Shown here: positions 15,395 to 23,326 of the stretch, piece after piece | How the letters are laid out: each line of letters opens with the position of its first letter | Numbering within the stretch: position 1 is the first letter of the stretch | DNA from: CAYONP01 sp964405335 | GTDB lineage: Bacteria > Armatimonadota > UBA10988 | NCBI GenBank assembly: GCA_964405335.1 | Contig: CAYONP010000005.1 | Span: 34,071-98,070, forward strand | Direction: 5' to 3' | DNA length: 64,000 bases | Translations under genes and position numbers: made by a program | The notes under the pieces: model-generated | What the model was told of the DNA's origin: nothing | Database searches by the model: none | Seen by the model: the letters and a program-made list of their open reading frames with translations, nothing else

Positions 15395-16669
15395 ATGGCA
15401 AACGAGCCGACCCTGTCGCGGCGGCAGGTGATCACATCGATGGTCGGCGCGGCGATGGCGCCGATGGTGCTGACCAGCGCCAAGGGCCGCGCGGCGCCGG
15501 GTGATCGTATCACCATGGGCTGCATCGGCATCGGCAACATGGGCAGCGGCAACACGGGCGCCTTTCTGGGCCGCGGGCAGGTGCAGGTGGTGGCCGTCTG
15601 CGATGTCCGCAAGTGGGTCCGCGACGACTGGCAGCAGCGGGTCAACCAGCGCTATGCCGAGGCCGCCGGGCGCGGTGAGTATGCCGGCTGCACGGCCTAT
15701 GCCGATTTCCGCGAGCTGCTCGCGCGCGACGACATCGACGCGGTGATGATCGCCACGCCCGACCACTGGCACGCGCTGGTCGCCATCGAAGCGGCCAAGG
15801 CGGGCAAGGACATCTACTGCGAAAAGCCGATGACCCTGACCGTCCGCGAGGCCCGCGCGCTGGTCGACGCGGTGCGGCGCTACGGGCGGGTCTTCCAGAC
15901 CGGCAGCCAGCAGCGCTCGTCGCCCGAGTTTCACCGCGCCTGCGAACTGGTGCGTAACGGTCGGATCGGCAAGGTCGAGCAGGTCAACGTCAATGTCGGC
16001 GGGCCGTCGCTGCCGAGGAGCTATGTCGAGGAACCGATTCCCGAGGGCTTCGACTGGGACATGTGGCTCGGCCCGGCGCCTTATGCGCCGCACAACGGCG
16101 AGCGCTGCAGCGGCGACTACGGCGGCGGCTGGCGCCAGGTGCGCGACTACTCGGGCGGCATGATGACCGACTGGGGCGCGCACCACTTCGATATCTGCCA
16201 GTGGGGCCTGGGCATGGACGGCTCGGGCCCGGTCGAGGTCCACCCGCCCGACGGCAAGGACTACGACAAGCTCACTTACATCTATGCGAACGGCGTCCGG
16301 GCGGTCCACCAGGGTGGCGGCAACGGCGTGCTGTTCATCGGCACCGAGGGCACCGTCGAGGTCAATCGCGGCCACCTGGCGACCAACCCGCCCGAGCTGA
16401 TGCACGAGGTCATCGGCCCGAGCGAGACCCGGCTCTACCAGAGCCGCGACCACCACGGCGACTTCCTCGGCTGCATCCGCACCCGGCAGCGGCCGATCTG
16501 CGATGTCGCCGTCGGGGCGAGCAGTGTGACCATGTGCCACCTGGGCAACATCGCCTGGTGGACCGGCCGCTCGTTCCGCTGGGACCCGCAGACCGAGCAG
16601 ATCGTGGATGATGGCGAGGCGGCGCGCTGGCTCGATCGGCCGCGGCGCGACCCGTGGCGCCTGGCGTAG
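15395..16669 (+). CDS. TAT-exported Gfo/Idh/MocA-family oxidoreductase
   Basis: 424 residues from the ATG preceded by AGGAG at 15383-15387; a GTG one codon upstream is less likely. Twin-arginine signal (LSRRQVITSMVGAAMA). NAD(P)-binding motif GCIGIGNMGSG near residue 45, ATPDHWHAL at the end of the Rossmann fold, intact CEKPMTLTVREA near 148, then the GSQQRS, DMWLGPAP and DWGAHHFDICQWGLGMD motifs common in planctomycete-type exported members. Probably oxidises or reduces a sugar at the ring carbons. It shares the CEKPMTL, DWGAHH and WGLGMD blocks with the gene at 20920. Confidence 0.92.
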   Translation: MANEPTLSRRQVITSMVGAAMAPMVLTSAKGRAAPGDRITMGCIGIGNMGSGNTGAFLGRGQVQVVAVCDVRKWVRDDWQQRVNQRYAEAAGRGEYAGCTAYADFRELLARDDIDAVMIATPDHWHALVAIEAAKAGKDIYCEKPMTLTVREARALVDAVRRYGRVFQTGSQQRSSPEFHRACELVRNGRIGKVEQVNVNVGGPSLPRSYVEEPIPEGFDWDMWLGPAPYAPHNGERCSGDYGGGWRQVRDYSGGMMTDWGAHHFDICQWGLGMDGSGPVEVHPPDGKDYDKLTYIYANGVRAVHQGGGNGVLFIGTEGTVEVNRGHLATNPPELMHEVIGPSETRLYQSRDHHGDFLGCIRTRQRPICDVAVGASSVTMCHLGNIAWWTGRSFRWDPQTEQIVDDGEAARWLDRPRRDPWRLA

Positions 16670-16678
16670 GAGGTTGGC

Positions 16679-19084
16679 ATGAAGCGGTTCGTTATCCTGG
16701 CGGTTCTGGCGCTCGGCACGGCCCACGGCATCACCCCCGAGACGCAGGCGACAGTCGATGCCCTGTGCGGGCGGGCCGACGCGCCGGCCGACTACCCGGC
16801 GGCGGTGCAGCAGGTGCTCGACGCGCTGGTGACCGACTTCGCCGGCGACGACATCAACACGCAGTTCACCAGCCGCACCGCCTGGGAGCAGGTCGGCATG
16901 CACGCGGCGCGGCCCGGCGCCGAGGCCGAGCGGCTCGCCTTCTGCCAGGTCAGCCTGTCCAAGCTGACCCCCGGCGTGCCGACCTGGAGCCAGGTCTGGA
17001 TCCTGCGCCAGCTTCAGAACGTCGGCGGCGCCGAGGTGGTGCCGCGGCTGGCCGAGCTGCTCGGCAGTCAGGACGAACTGATCGCCGAGCACGCCCTGCT
17101 GGCGCTGGCCAACAACCCCTCGGCCGAGGCCGCCGGCGCGCTGCGCGATGCGCTCGCCGCGGCGACCGACTCCGCCGGCCGCATCGCCCTGATCAACGCG
17201 CTCGGCTTTCGCGCCGATGCCGCGGCCATGCCCGCGCTGACCGGCCTGCTCGGCGACGGCGACGAGCAGGTGATCATCGCCGCCGCCGACGCGCTCGGGC
17301 GGATCGGCACCGCTGACGCCGCCACCGCTCTGGCCGCTGCGCGGGGCAATGTGGCCGGCGAGGCGGTCCGCCGCATCGACGACGCCACGCTGAAGTGCGC
17401 CGACAAGCTGGCGGCCGGCGGCGCCCGTGACCAGGCGGTGGCCATCTATCGCGCGGCGTTCGGAGTCGATCGCGACCTGCGCACCCGTTCGGCGGCGCTG
17501 CGCGGCCTGGGGCTGACCCTCGGCGGCGAGGCCGCCCAGCTCGTGATCGAGGTACTCGGCGGCGATGAGGCCGAGCTGCAGCCGGTGGCCGGCCGGCTGG
17601 TGGTCGATATCCCCGGCGAGGCGGCGACCCGCGCCTTTGCCGATCAACTGCCCGGCCTGCAGCCGCCGATGCAGGTGGTCCTGCTCGGCGCGCTGGCCGA
17701 GCGCGGCGACCCGGCGGCGCTGCCGCGCATCGCCGAGCAGTTCGAGTGCGCCAACGAAGAGGTCGCCGTCGCCGCGGTCGACGCCGGCGCCGCTTTGGGC
17801 AACGAGACCTTGGTGCCCTCGTTGGTGGCCCTGGCCACCGGCGAGCAGCCGCGCGTGCGCGACGCGGCGCGCGGGGCGCTGACCCGGCTCCGCGGCGCGG
17901 CGGTCGATCCCGCGATTGCCGCGGCGCTCGACGGCGCGCCGAACGCGACGGTCACCATGCTGGCCACCGTGCTGGCCGAGCGCCATGCCTCGGCGGCGGT
18001 GCCGGCGCTGATCGCCACCGCCGGCCGGCTGACCGACAATCGCACCCTCTCGGCCGTCTACCGCGCGATGGTGCAGGCCGCGGGCGAGGCGGAGCGCGAC
18101 GCCGTGCGCGACGCGCTGCGGACCGCTCTCGGCGGCGACGCGGCGCGGCAGCGCGGGGCTCTGGCCGGCTACGAGGTCTGGCCGAACGACGCGCCGATGG
18201 ACGAGCTGCTGGCGCTCAGCCGCGGCGCCGAGGACGAAACCGTGCGCACGCTGGCGCTGCAGCAGTATCTGCGCATGTTCGGCATGTCGGAGCGCACGGC
18301 GGCAGAGCGGCTGGCGCGCTACCAGGAGCTGCTGGCCGCGACCCAGAGCGAGGACGAGGCGGCGGTAGTGCTCGAGGCGATCGGCGAGGTGCCGACCATC
18401 GAGGCGCTGCGCGCGGCCGAGGCGCGCCTGCCGGCCACGGCGGCGGCGCAGGCGGTGATCAACATCGCTCGCGAGCTGGCCATGACGCACCGCGAGGCGG
18501 CCACCACGGCGCTCGAGGCGATTGCCGCCAACGCGCAGGACGGGGCGGTCAAGGCCCAGGCCGGGGCGGTGCTCGAGCAGCTCAAGGCGCTCGGCGCATA
18601 CCTCACCGACTGGCTCTTCGCCGGGCCCTACACGCAGGGCAACCTGAATAACCTCCAGCTCTACGACACGGTCTTTGATCCCGAGAAGCCCGAGGCCGAG
18701 GTTACCTGGCAGCGGCTCGAGTGGGCCGTTGACGGCAACGAGCCGTGGCGGGTGAACCTCGATCAGAGCCCCTGGAACGGCAACAACCGGGCCTGCTACG
18801 CGCGCACGCGGGTGTTTGCCCCGGCGGCCGGGCCGGTGCAGTTCGAGCTGGGCAGCGACGACGGCGCGAAAGTGTGGCTGAACGGGACCGTGGTTCACGA
18901 GCAGAATGTCAACCGGGCTCACGCCACCGGCTCGGACAAGTTCACCGCCGAGCTGCGGCAGGGCTGGAACGTGGTCATGATCAAGATCACCCAGGGCGGC
19001 GGCCAGTGGGCGCTCAGCCTGCGCATCGTGACGCCCGAGGGCACGGTGATCGACGGCCTCCGCGTACAGGCCGAAGAGGAATGA
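16679..19084 (+). CDS. Secreted HEAT-repeat protein with C-terminal jelly-roll domain
   Basis: 801 residues. Signal peptide MKRFVILAVLALGTAHG. Residues about 95-630 are alpha-helical HEAT-like repeats (for example EVVPRLAELLGSQDELIAEHALLALANN and AAAMPALTGLLGDGDEQVIIAAADALGRIG). From about 640 a beta domain begins with YLTDWLFAGPY and includes FELGSDDGAKVWLNGTVVHEQN and GWNVVMIKITQGGGQWALSLRI, a PA14/glycosidase-type jelly roll. The AGGAGG SD overlaps the upstream stop codon (16668-16673, spacing 5). HEAT plus carbohydrate-binding jelly roll is common in secreted proteins of planctomycetes and relatives. A scaffold or binding role is inferred. Confidence 0.75.
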   Translation: MKRFVILAVLALGTAHGITPETQATVDALCGRADAPADYPAAVQQVLDALVTDFAGDDINTQFTSRTAWEQVGMHAARPGAEAERLAFCQVSLSKLTPGVPTWSQVWILRQLQNVGGAEVVPRLAELLGSQDELIAEHALLALANNPSAEAAGALRDALAAATDSAGRIALINALGFRADAAAMPALTGLLGDGDEQVIIAAADALGRIGTADAATALAAARGNVAGEAVRRIDDATLKCADKLAAGGARDQAVAIYRAAFGVDRDLRTRSAALRGLGLTLGGEAAQLVIEVLGGDEAELQPVAGRLVVDIPGEAATRAFADQLPGLQPPMQVVLLGALAERGDPAALPRIAEQFECANEEVAVAAVDAGAALGNETLVPSLVALATGEQPRVRDAARGALTRLRGAAVDPAIAAALDGAPNATVTMLATVLAERHASAAVPALIATAGRLTDNRTLSAVYRAMVQAAGEAERDAVRDALRTALGGDAARQRGALAGYEVWPNDAPMDELLALSRGAEDETVRTLALQQYLRMFGMSERTAAERLARYQELLAATQSEDEAAVVLEAIGEVPTIEALRAAEARLPATAAAQAVINIARELAMTHREAATTALEAIAANAQDGAVKAQAGAVLEQLKALGAYLTDWLFAGPYTQGNLNNLQLYDTVFDPEKPEAEVTWQRLEWAVDGNEPWRVNLDQSPWNGNNRACYARTRVFAPAAGPVQFELGSDDGAKVWLNGTVVHEQNVNRAHATGSDKFTAELRQGWNVVMIKITQGGGQWALSLRIVTPEGTVIDGLRVQAEEE

Positions 19085-19085
19085 G

Positions 19086-19949
19086 ATGAAGCGACGTGAG
19101 ATGCTCATGAACCTGGGTGCAGCGATGGTCGGACTCTCGGCGGGGCTCGCGGCGAGGGCCGCGGGGCCGCGCCGGCGGATCCTCTTCTACACCAAGTCGG
19201 CGGGCTTTCAGCACTCGGTGATCACCCGCCAGAACGGCGAGCTGGGCCACGCCGAGAAGGTCCTCATGCAGATGGGGAACGAGTACAACGTCGAAGTCGT
19301 GTGCAGCAAGGATGGCGGGCTGTTCACCGCCGACTCGCTCAAGACCTTCGACGCGCTCGCCTTCTACACCACCGGCGACCTGACCCAGACCGGCACCGAC
19401 GGCCAGCCGGGGTTGCCCGACGGCGGCAAGCAACTGCTGCTCGACACGGTGGCCGCGGGCAAGCCGGTGGTCGGCTTCCACTGCGCCACCGACACGTTCC
19501 ACAGCCAGGGCGACCAGGTCGATCCGTTCATCACCCTGATCGGCGGCGAGTTCGCCGGACACGGCGCGCAGCAGGAGGCGACCCAGCGAGTGGTCGACCA
19601 CTCGCTGCCCGGCCTCGACGAACTCGGCGCCAGCTTCCGGCTGCACGAGGAGTGGTACGCCTTCCGCAACATCAACCCCGACATCCGCGTGCTGCTGGTC
19701 AACGAGACCGAAGGCATGACCGGCGGCGACTATGAGGGTAAGCCGCCGTTCCCCTCGACCTGGGTGCGGATGCACGGCGAAGGGCGCGTCGCCTACACCA
19801 GCATGGGCCACCGCGAGGATGTCTGGACCAACCCGATCTTTCAGGGCGTCACGGTCGGCCTGTTCGCCTTCGCCTTCGGCGAGGCCGACCTCGACCTGAC
19901 GCCGAACCTGAAGCGAGTCTGCCCGGACTTCACGGCGGTGGCGGGGTAG
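19086..19949 (+). CDS. ThuA-like (trehalose utilization) family protein, exported
   Basis: 287 residues. The N-terminus MKRREMLMNLGAAMVGLSAG is a TAT-like signal although the second position of the RR box is followed by Glu. The body matches ThuA: ILFYTKSAGFQHSVI, FDALAFYTTGDL, GKPVVGFHCATDTFH, GGEFAGHG, HEEWYAF and PSTWVRMHGEGRVAYTSMGHREDVWTNP. ThuA proteins have a glutamine-amidotransferase-like fold and take part in catabolism of disaccharides together with Gfo/Idh/MocA dehydrogenases, exactly the neighbour here. It starts 1 bp after the HEAT-protein stop. Downstream lies a hairpin-repeat block rather than another gene. Confidence 0.88.
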   Translation: MKRREMLMNLGAAMVGLSAGLAARAAGPRRRILFYTKSAGFQHSVITRQNGELGHAEKVLMQMGNEYNVEVVCSKDGGLFTADSLKTFDALAFYTTGDLTQTGTDGQPGLPDGGKQLLLDTVAAGKPVVGFHCATDTFHSQGDQVDPFITLIGGEFAGHGAQQEATQRVVDHSLPGLDELGASFRLHEEWYAFRNINPDIRVLLVNETEGMTGGDYEGKPPFPSTWVRMHGEGRVAYTSMGHREDVWTNPIFQGVTVGLFAFAFGEADLDLTPNLKRVCPDFTAVAG

Positions 19950-19955
19950 CGCCGG

Positions 19956-19980
19956 GTAGGGCCGCCTCGCCGAGGCGGCC
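19956..19980. repeat. GTAG-tagged hairpin (REP-like), copy 1
   Basis: GTAG at 19956-19959 directly precedes a perfect 10-1-10 palindrome at 19960-19980 (arms GGCCGCCTCG and CGAGGCGGCC). It lies 6 bp after the ThuA stop codon. It could also act as a transcription terminator-like hairpin, but there is no T run. Confidence 0.7.
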
Positions 19981-19999
19981 GCCATCGACCGCCGGTAGC

Positions 20000-20090
20000 G
20001 CCCGAACGGACCGCCGGCGTCCCCGCCGGCATTGGCCCGTTCGGCGAACGGGCCCTACCCGAGCCCGAACAGACCGCCGGCGTCCCCGCC
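20000..20090. repeat. 28-bp direct repeat pair flanking a hairpin
   Basis: The 28-bp unit at 20000-20027 recurs at 20063-20090 with one mismatch (27/28), at a 63-bp period. Each unit begins GCCCGAAC and ends GTCCCCGCC. A GTAG-tagged hairpin (20034-20058) sits between the copies. Confidence 0.7.
20034..20058. repeat. GTAG-tagged hairpin (REP-like), copy 2
   Basis: Perfect 10-1-10 palindrome at 20034-20054 (arm GGCCCGTTCG) followed by CTAC, so the GTAG tag is on the - strand. The same sequence recurs at 20233-20257. Confidence 0.7.
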
Positions 20091-20106
20091 CCGTTGAGCA
20101 GCCCTG

Positions 20107-20131
20107 GTAGGGGCAGCCCTTGTGGCTGCCC
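20107..20131. repeat. GTAG-tagged hairpin (REP-like), copy 3
   Basis: GTAG at 20107-20110, then arms GGGCAGCC (20111-20118) and GGCTGCCC (20124-20131) around a CTTGT loop. It pairs head-to-head with copy 4: the two have the same loop in opposite orientation, as in BIME structures built from REP and inverse REP. Confidence 0.7.
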
Positions 20132-20158
20132 GCGGTTCGATAAACCCGCTCCAGCAGC

Positions 20159-20183
20159 GGGCGACCACAAGGGTCGCCCCTAC
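20159..20183. repeat. GTAG-tagged hairpin (REP-like), copy 4, inverted
   Basis: Arms GGGCGACC (20159-20166) and GGTCGCCC (20172-20179) around ACAAG, followed by CTAC (20180-20183). It is the inverted partner of copy 3, 27 bp away. Confidence 0.7.
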
Positions 20184-20232
20184 CGGATCGGCGTTCGGTG
20201 CCGTTCCATAGCACGTGCGACCCGCCGGCAGC

Positions 20233-20257
20233 GGCCCGTTCGGCGAACGGGCCCTAC
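20233..20257. repeat. GTAG-tagged hairpin (REP-like), copy 5
   Basis: Perfect 10-1-10 palindrome at 20233-20253 followed by CTAC; identical in the palindrome to copy 2. It abuts the stop codon (20259-20261) of the small membrane protein gene on the - strand, where it could protect or terminate the transcript. Confidence 0.7.
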
Positions 20258-20258
20258 C

Positions 20259-20567
20259 CTACGCCGGCAGCTCCGGCGCGGCGGTCGGTGCCGGCCTGGC
20301 TCGCGCCAGCAGCCCAAAGCCGACCACCAGGAGGAGGTACAGGCTGGCCGGCGGCACCGTCCAAATCAGGTACAGAGCGCTCATGTCGCCGTCGCGGATG
20401 CCGCCGGTCATTGATGCGATGACGATGCCGTAGCTGGGCACGGTCAGAATCAGCGGCAACGCCGCCGCCCAGCGCCAGCCGCGGCGCAACACCGCCAGGG
20501 CGATGACCTGCAGCAACGGGTAGCCGGCGAAGACGAGGAAGCTCACCAGGAACATGACGCCGCCCAT
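20259..20567 (-). CDS. Small multispan membrane protein, paralog of its upstream neighbour
   Basis: 102 residues from the ATG beginning MGGVMFLVSFLVF. Three hydrophobic segments (about 4-22, 33-52, 72-92). It shares layout and local sequence with the 105-residue protein encoded just upstream: an aliphatic first helix with P-L/V-LQ-V/A-I/V-T/A-L, then V-L-R-R/G-G-W-R, and a C-terminal PP/GPIGAxYLLxVxxGxL-like helix. The family is not recognised. It is the last gene of the oxidoreductase operon (38 bp gap) and ends at a hairpin repeat. Confidence 0.6.
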   Translation of the reverse strand: MGGVMFLVSFLVFAGYPLLQVIALAVLRRGWRWAAALPLILTVPSYGIVIASMTGGIRDGDMSALYLIWTVPPASLYLLLVVGFGLLARARPAPTAAPELPA

Positions 20568-20605
20568 CGAGCATCTCCGGCCGACGCCGATGCGCGGCGG
20601 TGCTG

Positions 20606-20923
20606 CTATTCTGTGGCGTCCGCCGGCGGCGCGTCCGCCCGCCGCGCCGCGATGAGGCCTCCGATCAGCACGATCAGCAGGTAGACCGCGCCGATCGGCC
20701 CGAACAACAGCGCCCAGATGCCGCCGAGATTGTCCATCGAGCGCGGCTTGCTCCAACTGGCCAGCAGCGCGGCATAGGCCAGCACGCCCGGCAGCAGCGG
20801 GATGAACGCCGCGGTGCGCCAACCGCCGCGGAGCACGAACAGGGTCACCGCCTGCAGCACCGGCCAGGCGCAGATCAGCACCGCGGCGAGGTAGACGATA
20901 GGCGACGTGTCCTGGTCGCTCAT
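20606..20923 (-). CDS. Small multispan membrane protein, first of a tandem pair
   Basis: 105 residues starting MSDQDTSPIVYLAAV; the ATG overlaps the stop of the oxidoreductase gene (ATGA), indicating translational coupling. Hydrophobic segments at about 9-30, 38-57 and 72-95, then a short charged tail. Similar in length and pattern to the downstream 102-residue protein, so probably a tandem duplication. Function unknown; coupling to a TAT-exported oxidoreductase suggests a membrane partner, which is inference. Confidence 0.6.
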   Translation of the reverse strand: MSDQDTSPIVYLAAVLICAWPVLQAVTLFVLRGGWRTAAFIPLLPGVLAYAALLASWSKPRSMDNLGGIWALLFGPIGAVYLLIVLIGGLIAARRADAPPADATE

Positions 20924-22158
20924 GCCGGCATGGTCCACGGTGCGCGGTAGTCGTAGCTCAGCATCGCGTTGGCCTCCGGGTCGTTGACGATCTGCTCGCT
21001 CTCCGCATTCCAGGTTATCTTGCGGCCCGTGCGGATCGCGAGGTTGCCGAGGTGGCAGACCGTCGCGCTGCGGTGGCCGATCTCCACATCGCAGATCGGC
21101 AGCTCGCGGCTGCGGATGCAGTCCATCCAGTTGCCCGTCTGGCTGCGCGAGCGGTAGAGCCGCACATCGCCCTCGCCGAGCGGCGTCTCGATGACCTCCG
21201 CCGGCTCCGAGGCGAGCTTGCCGCGGTTGACCATGATCTTGCCGTCGCTGCCCTCGAAGGTCGTCCCGCCCGGCTGGCTGCTGCCGCACAGGACGGTCAC
21301 GCCGTCGGGATACTCGTAGGTGCAGTCGAACCGCCGCGGCACTTCGTACCAGCCGTCGGGGTGATACTCGGCGGTACCCTCGACCGCCAGCGGCCCGGCC
21401 GCATCCATGCCCAGTCCCCACTGGGCGATGTCGAGGTGGTGCGCGCCCCAGTTGGTCATCTGCCCGCCCGAGTAGGGCCAGAAGAAGCGGAAGTTGTAGT
21501 GTACCTGCTTGGCGTTGTAGGGCCGGTACGGCGCCGGGCCGAGCCACATGTCGTAGTTCAGCTCGGGCGGCGGATCGCCGTCGGGCACCGCCGGTCCCTC
21601 GAAGTTGACGCCGGGGATGCCGACGCGGACGGTGTGGACCCGGCCGATCCGCCCGCTGCGGACCAGCTCGCAGGCGGTGCGGAACTCGTTGGCCGAGCGC
21701 TGCTGGCTGCCGCACTGAAGGATCCGCCCGGTCGCGCGCGCGGCGGTGACCATCGCCCGGCCCTCGGCGACGGTGAGTGTCATCGGCTTCTCGCAGTAGA
21801 CATCGAGCCCGGCGCGCATCGCCTCGATGCTCAGCTTGGCGTGCCAGTGGTCGGGCGTGGCGATGATCACCGCGTCGATCAGGCCCGACTCGAACAGCCG
21901 CCGATAGTCACCAAAGCCGGGCACCTCGCGCTCGGTCTTCTCGCGGACCAGCGTCTGCGCGGCGGCCAAGATGCTCGCATCGACGTCGCAGATGGCGGCG
22001 CAGTAGCGGGCCAGCCCATTGAGGTGCGACTTGCCCATGTTGCGCACGCCGATGAAGCCAAGGCGGAGGTCAACGTCGGCGGCCCATGCGCGGCGGGTGA
22101 TGATGAACGGCAGCGCAACGGCGGCTTTGAGGATGTCGCGGCGGGACGCGGTTGGCAT
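20920..22158 (-). CDS. TAT-exported Gfo/Idh/MocA-family oxidoreductase
   Basis: 412 residues. TAT signal SRRDILKAAVALPF, Rossmann motif LGFIGVRNMGKSH, ATPDHWHAKLSIEAM, intact CEKPMTLTVAEG, GSQQRSANEF, YDMWLGPAPYRPYN, NWGAHHLDIAQWGLGMD and CHLGNLAIRTGRKI. These are the same blocks as in the gene at 15395, and both belong to the exported bacterial subfamily linked to sugar catabolism. Its stop overlaps the start of the first small membrane protein gene. Divergently transcribed from the GT2 gene at 22382. Confidence 0.92.
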   Translation of the reverse strand: MPTASRRDILKAAVALPFIITRRAWAADVDLRLGFIGVRNMGKSHLNGLARYCAAICDVDASILAAAQTLVREKTEREVPGFGDYRRLFESGLIDAVIIATPDHWHAKLSIEAMRAGLDVYCEKPMTLTVAEGRAMVTAARATGRILQCGSQQRSANEFRTACELVRSGRIGRVHTVRVGIPGVNFEGPAVPDGDPPPELNYDMWLGPAPYRPYNAKQVHYNFRFFWPYSGGQMTNWGAHHLDIAQWGLGMDAAGPLAVEGTAEYHPDGWYEVPRRFDCTYEYPDGVTVLCGSSQPGGTTFEGSDGKIMVNRGKLASEPAEVIETPLGEGDVRLYRSRSQTGNWMDCIRSRELPICDVEIGHRSATVCHLGNLAIRTGRKITWNAESEQIVNDPEANAMLSYDYRAPWTMPA

Positions 22159-22219
22159 GGGGCGGCTCCCGGTATGTGGTTCGCGGTGGCATGGCGGTGC
22201 CCTGCCTGGTTCCGCGGAG

Positions 22220-22309
22220 GTCGACCGTCTCGGTCGACGTGGCCTGGGACGGCTGTCCGGCGCCGACCGGGACGGTCGGCCTACGCAGCATCACGGGTCG
22301 GCCGACCCG
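22220..22309. repeat. Three clustered hairpins in a divergent intergenic region
   Basis: The 223-bp gap between divergent genes contains GTCGACC-GTCTC-GGTCGAC (22220-22238), GCCGACC-GGGAC-GGTCGGC (22262-22280) followed by CTAC (a - strand GTAG tag), and a perfect 16-base palindrome CGGGTCGGCCGACCCG (22294-22309). The second has the architecture of the REP-like copies at 20 kb. They may also separate the two transcription units. Confidence 0.6.
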
Positions 22310-22328
22310 GAAACCGCCACCCCTGTCC

Positions 22329-22357
22329 TTGACCCCCCGCCCCACGATAGCTATAAC
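22329..22357 (+). promoter_or_regulatory. Sigma-70-type promoter
   Basis: TTGACC at 22329-22334 and TATAAC at 22352-22357 with exactly 17 bp between them; each hexamer differs from consensus at one position. The predicted start site near 22364 is about 18 bp before the GT2 ATG. Such an AT-rich box stands out in this GC-rich sequence. Confidence 0.65.
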
Positions 22358-22381
22358 AGCCCTCACACCACGGAGCACGGC

Positions 22382-23326
22382 ATGGCGTTGCGGCTCGGGC
22401 CGGGGGAGCCTTCGATTGCGCGCGGGGCGGCGTTGCGCGAGGCGCCGCGAGTCAGCGTGGTCATCCCCACCTTCACCCACACCTGGCTCGACGACTGCCT
22501 CGACAGCATCCGCGCGCAGACCTTCGATAACTGGGAGATCGTGCTCGTCGACGACGGCTCGCCCGAACCGGCCGCGCCGAGTCGGTCCGACGACCTGACC
22601 CTCGTCCGGCAGGAGAACACCCGACCCGGCGGGGCGCGGAACCGCGGCGTCTCGCTCGCCCGCGGTGAGTGGATTGCCTTCCTCGACAGCGACGACCGCT
22701 GGCGGCCCGAAAAGCTCGAGCGCCAGCTCGCCTTCCACGAGGCGCATCCGCGCTGCCTGCTATCGACCACCGAAACCTGCTACCTGACGCCCGACGGGCT
22801 GGTCGAGAAGGAGTCGCTGCAGCGTTCGCGGCTGACCCCCGGCATCGTGCCCTACGGCGAGCTGTTCTACGAGAACTTCATCGCCTGCAGCGCGGCGATG
22901 GTGCAGCGCGAGGCCTATCTCGCCGTCGGCGGCATGGCCGTCGGCCGCTGGTGCGAAGAGGTCGACGCCTGGCTCCGGGTGGGCCTGCTGGGCGAGGTCG
23001 GTTACCTCGGCGACATCCTGGTCGAGCGGCGGCATCACGCGGCGAGTTGGACCCGCGTGACCTCGACCGACGGCAAGCTGCTGGCCGACGAGGAGAGCTG
23101 CTACGAGGAGTTCTTCGCCGAGCACCCCGAGCAGAGGGCCAAACCGTATGCGCGGCGGGCGATGTCGCGGCTGCGCCTGCACCGCTGCTTCGCCCACCTG
23201 CGCGCGGGCGACCGCGCCGCGGCGCGGCGGGCGAGCCTCGAGGCGATCCGCTTCGATCCCACGCACCGCCGCGCCTGGGCCGCCTGGTGGAAGTCTATTC
23301 GGCCGCGACCGCCGGCCCGTTCATAA
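22382..23326 (+). CDS. Family 2 glycosyltransferase
   Basis: 314 residues from the ATG 18 bp downstream of the predicted start site. The GT-A fold is clear: VSVVIPTFTHTWLDDCLDSI, WEIVLVDDGS, ENTRPGGARNRGVSLARGEWIAFLDSDDRW (the DSD metal/nucleotide site near residue 101) and a C-terminal helical tail resembling tetratricopeptide helices. Donor and acceptor cannot be told; it may add a sugar to a surface glycan but is not in the main glycan cluster. Its last 32 bp overlap the 3' end of the convergent gene at 23295. Confidence 0.9.
   Translation: MALRLGPGEPSIARGAALREAPRVSVVIPTFTHTWLDDCLDSIRAQTFDNWEIVLVDDGSPEPAAPSRSDDLTLVRQENTRPGGARNRGVSLARGEWIAFLDSDDRWRPEKLERQLAFHEAHPRCLLSTTETCYLTPDGLVEKESLQRSRLTPGIVPYGELFYENFIACSAAMVQREAYLAVGGMAVGRWCEEVDAWLRVGLLGEVGYLGDILVERRHHAASWTRVTSTDGKLLADEESCYEEFFAEHPEQRAKPYARRAMSRLRLHRCFAHLRAGDRAAARRASLEAIRFDPTHRRAWAAWWKSIRPRPPARS

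Noticed and set aside
15287..19108. 1273-residue open frame on the - strand opposite the oxidoreductase and HEAT-protein genes
   Set aside because: It mirrors two well-supported + strand genes, has His/Arg/Gly-rich composition without domains and arises because GC-rich codon use leaves few stops in the complementary frame.
19960..19980. Rho-independent terminator after the ThuA gene
   Set aside because: The hairpin is strong but has no T run and carries the GTAG tag shared with the other repeats, so REP-like is the better call.
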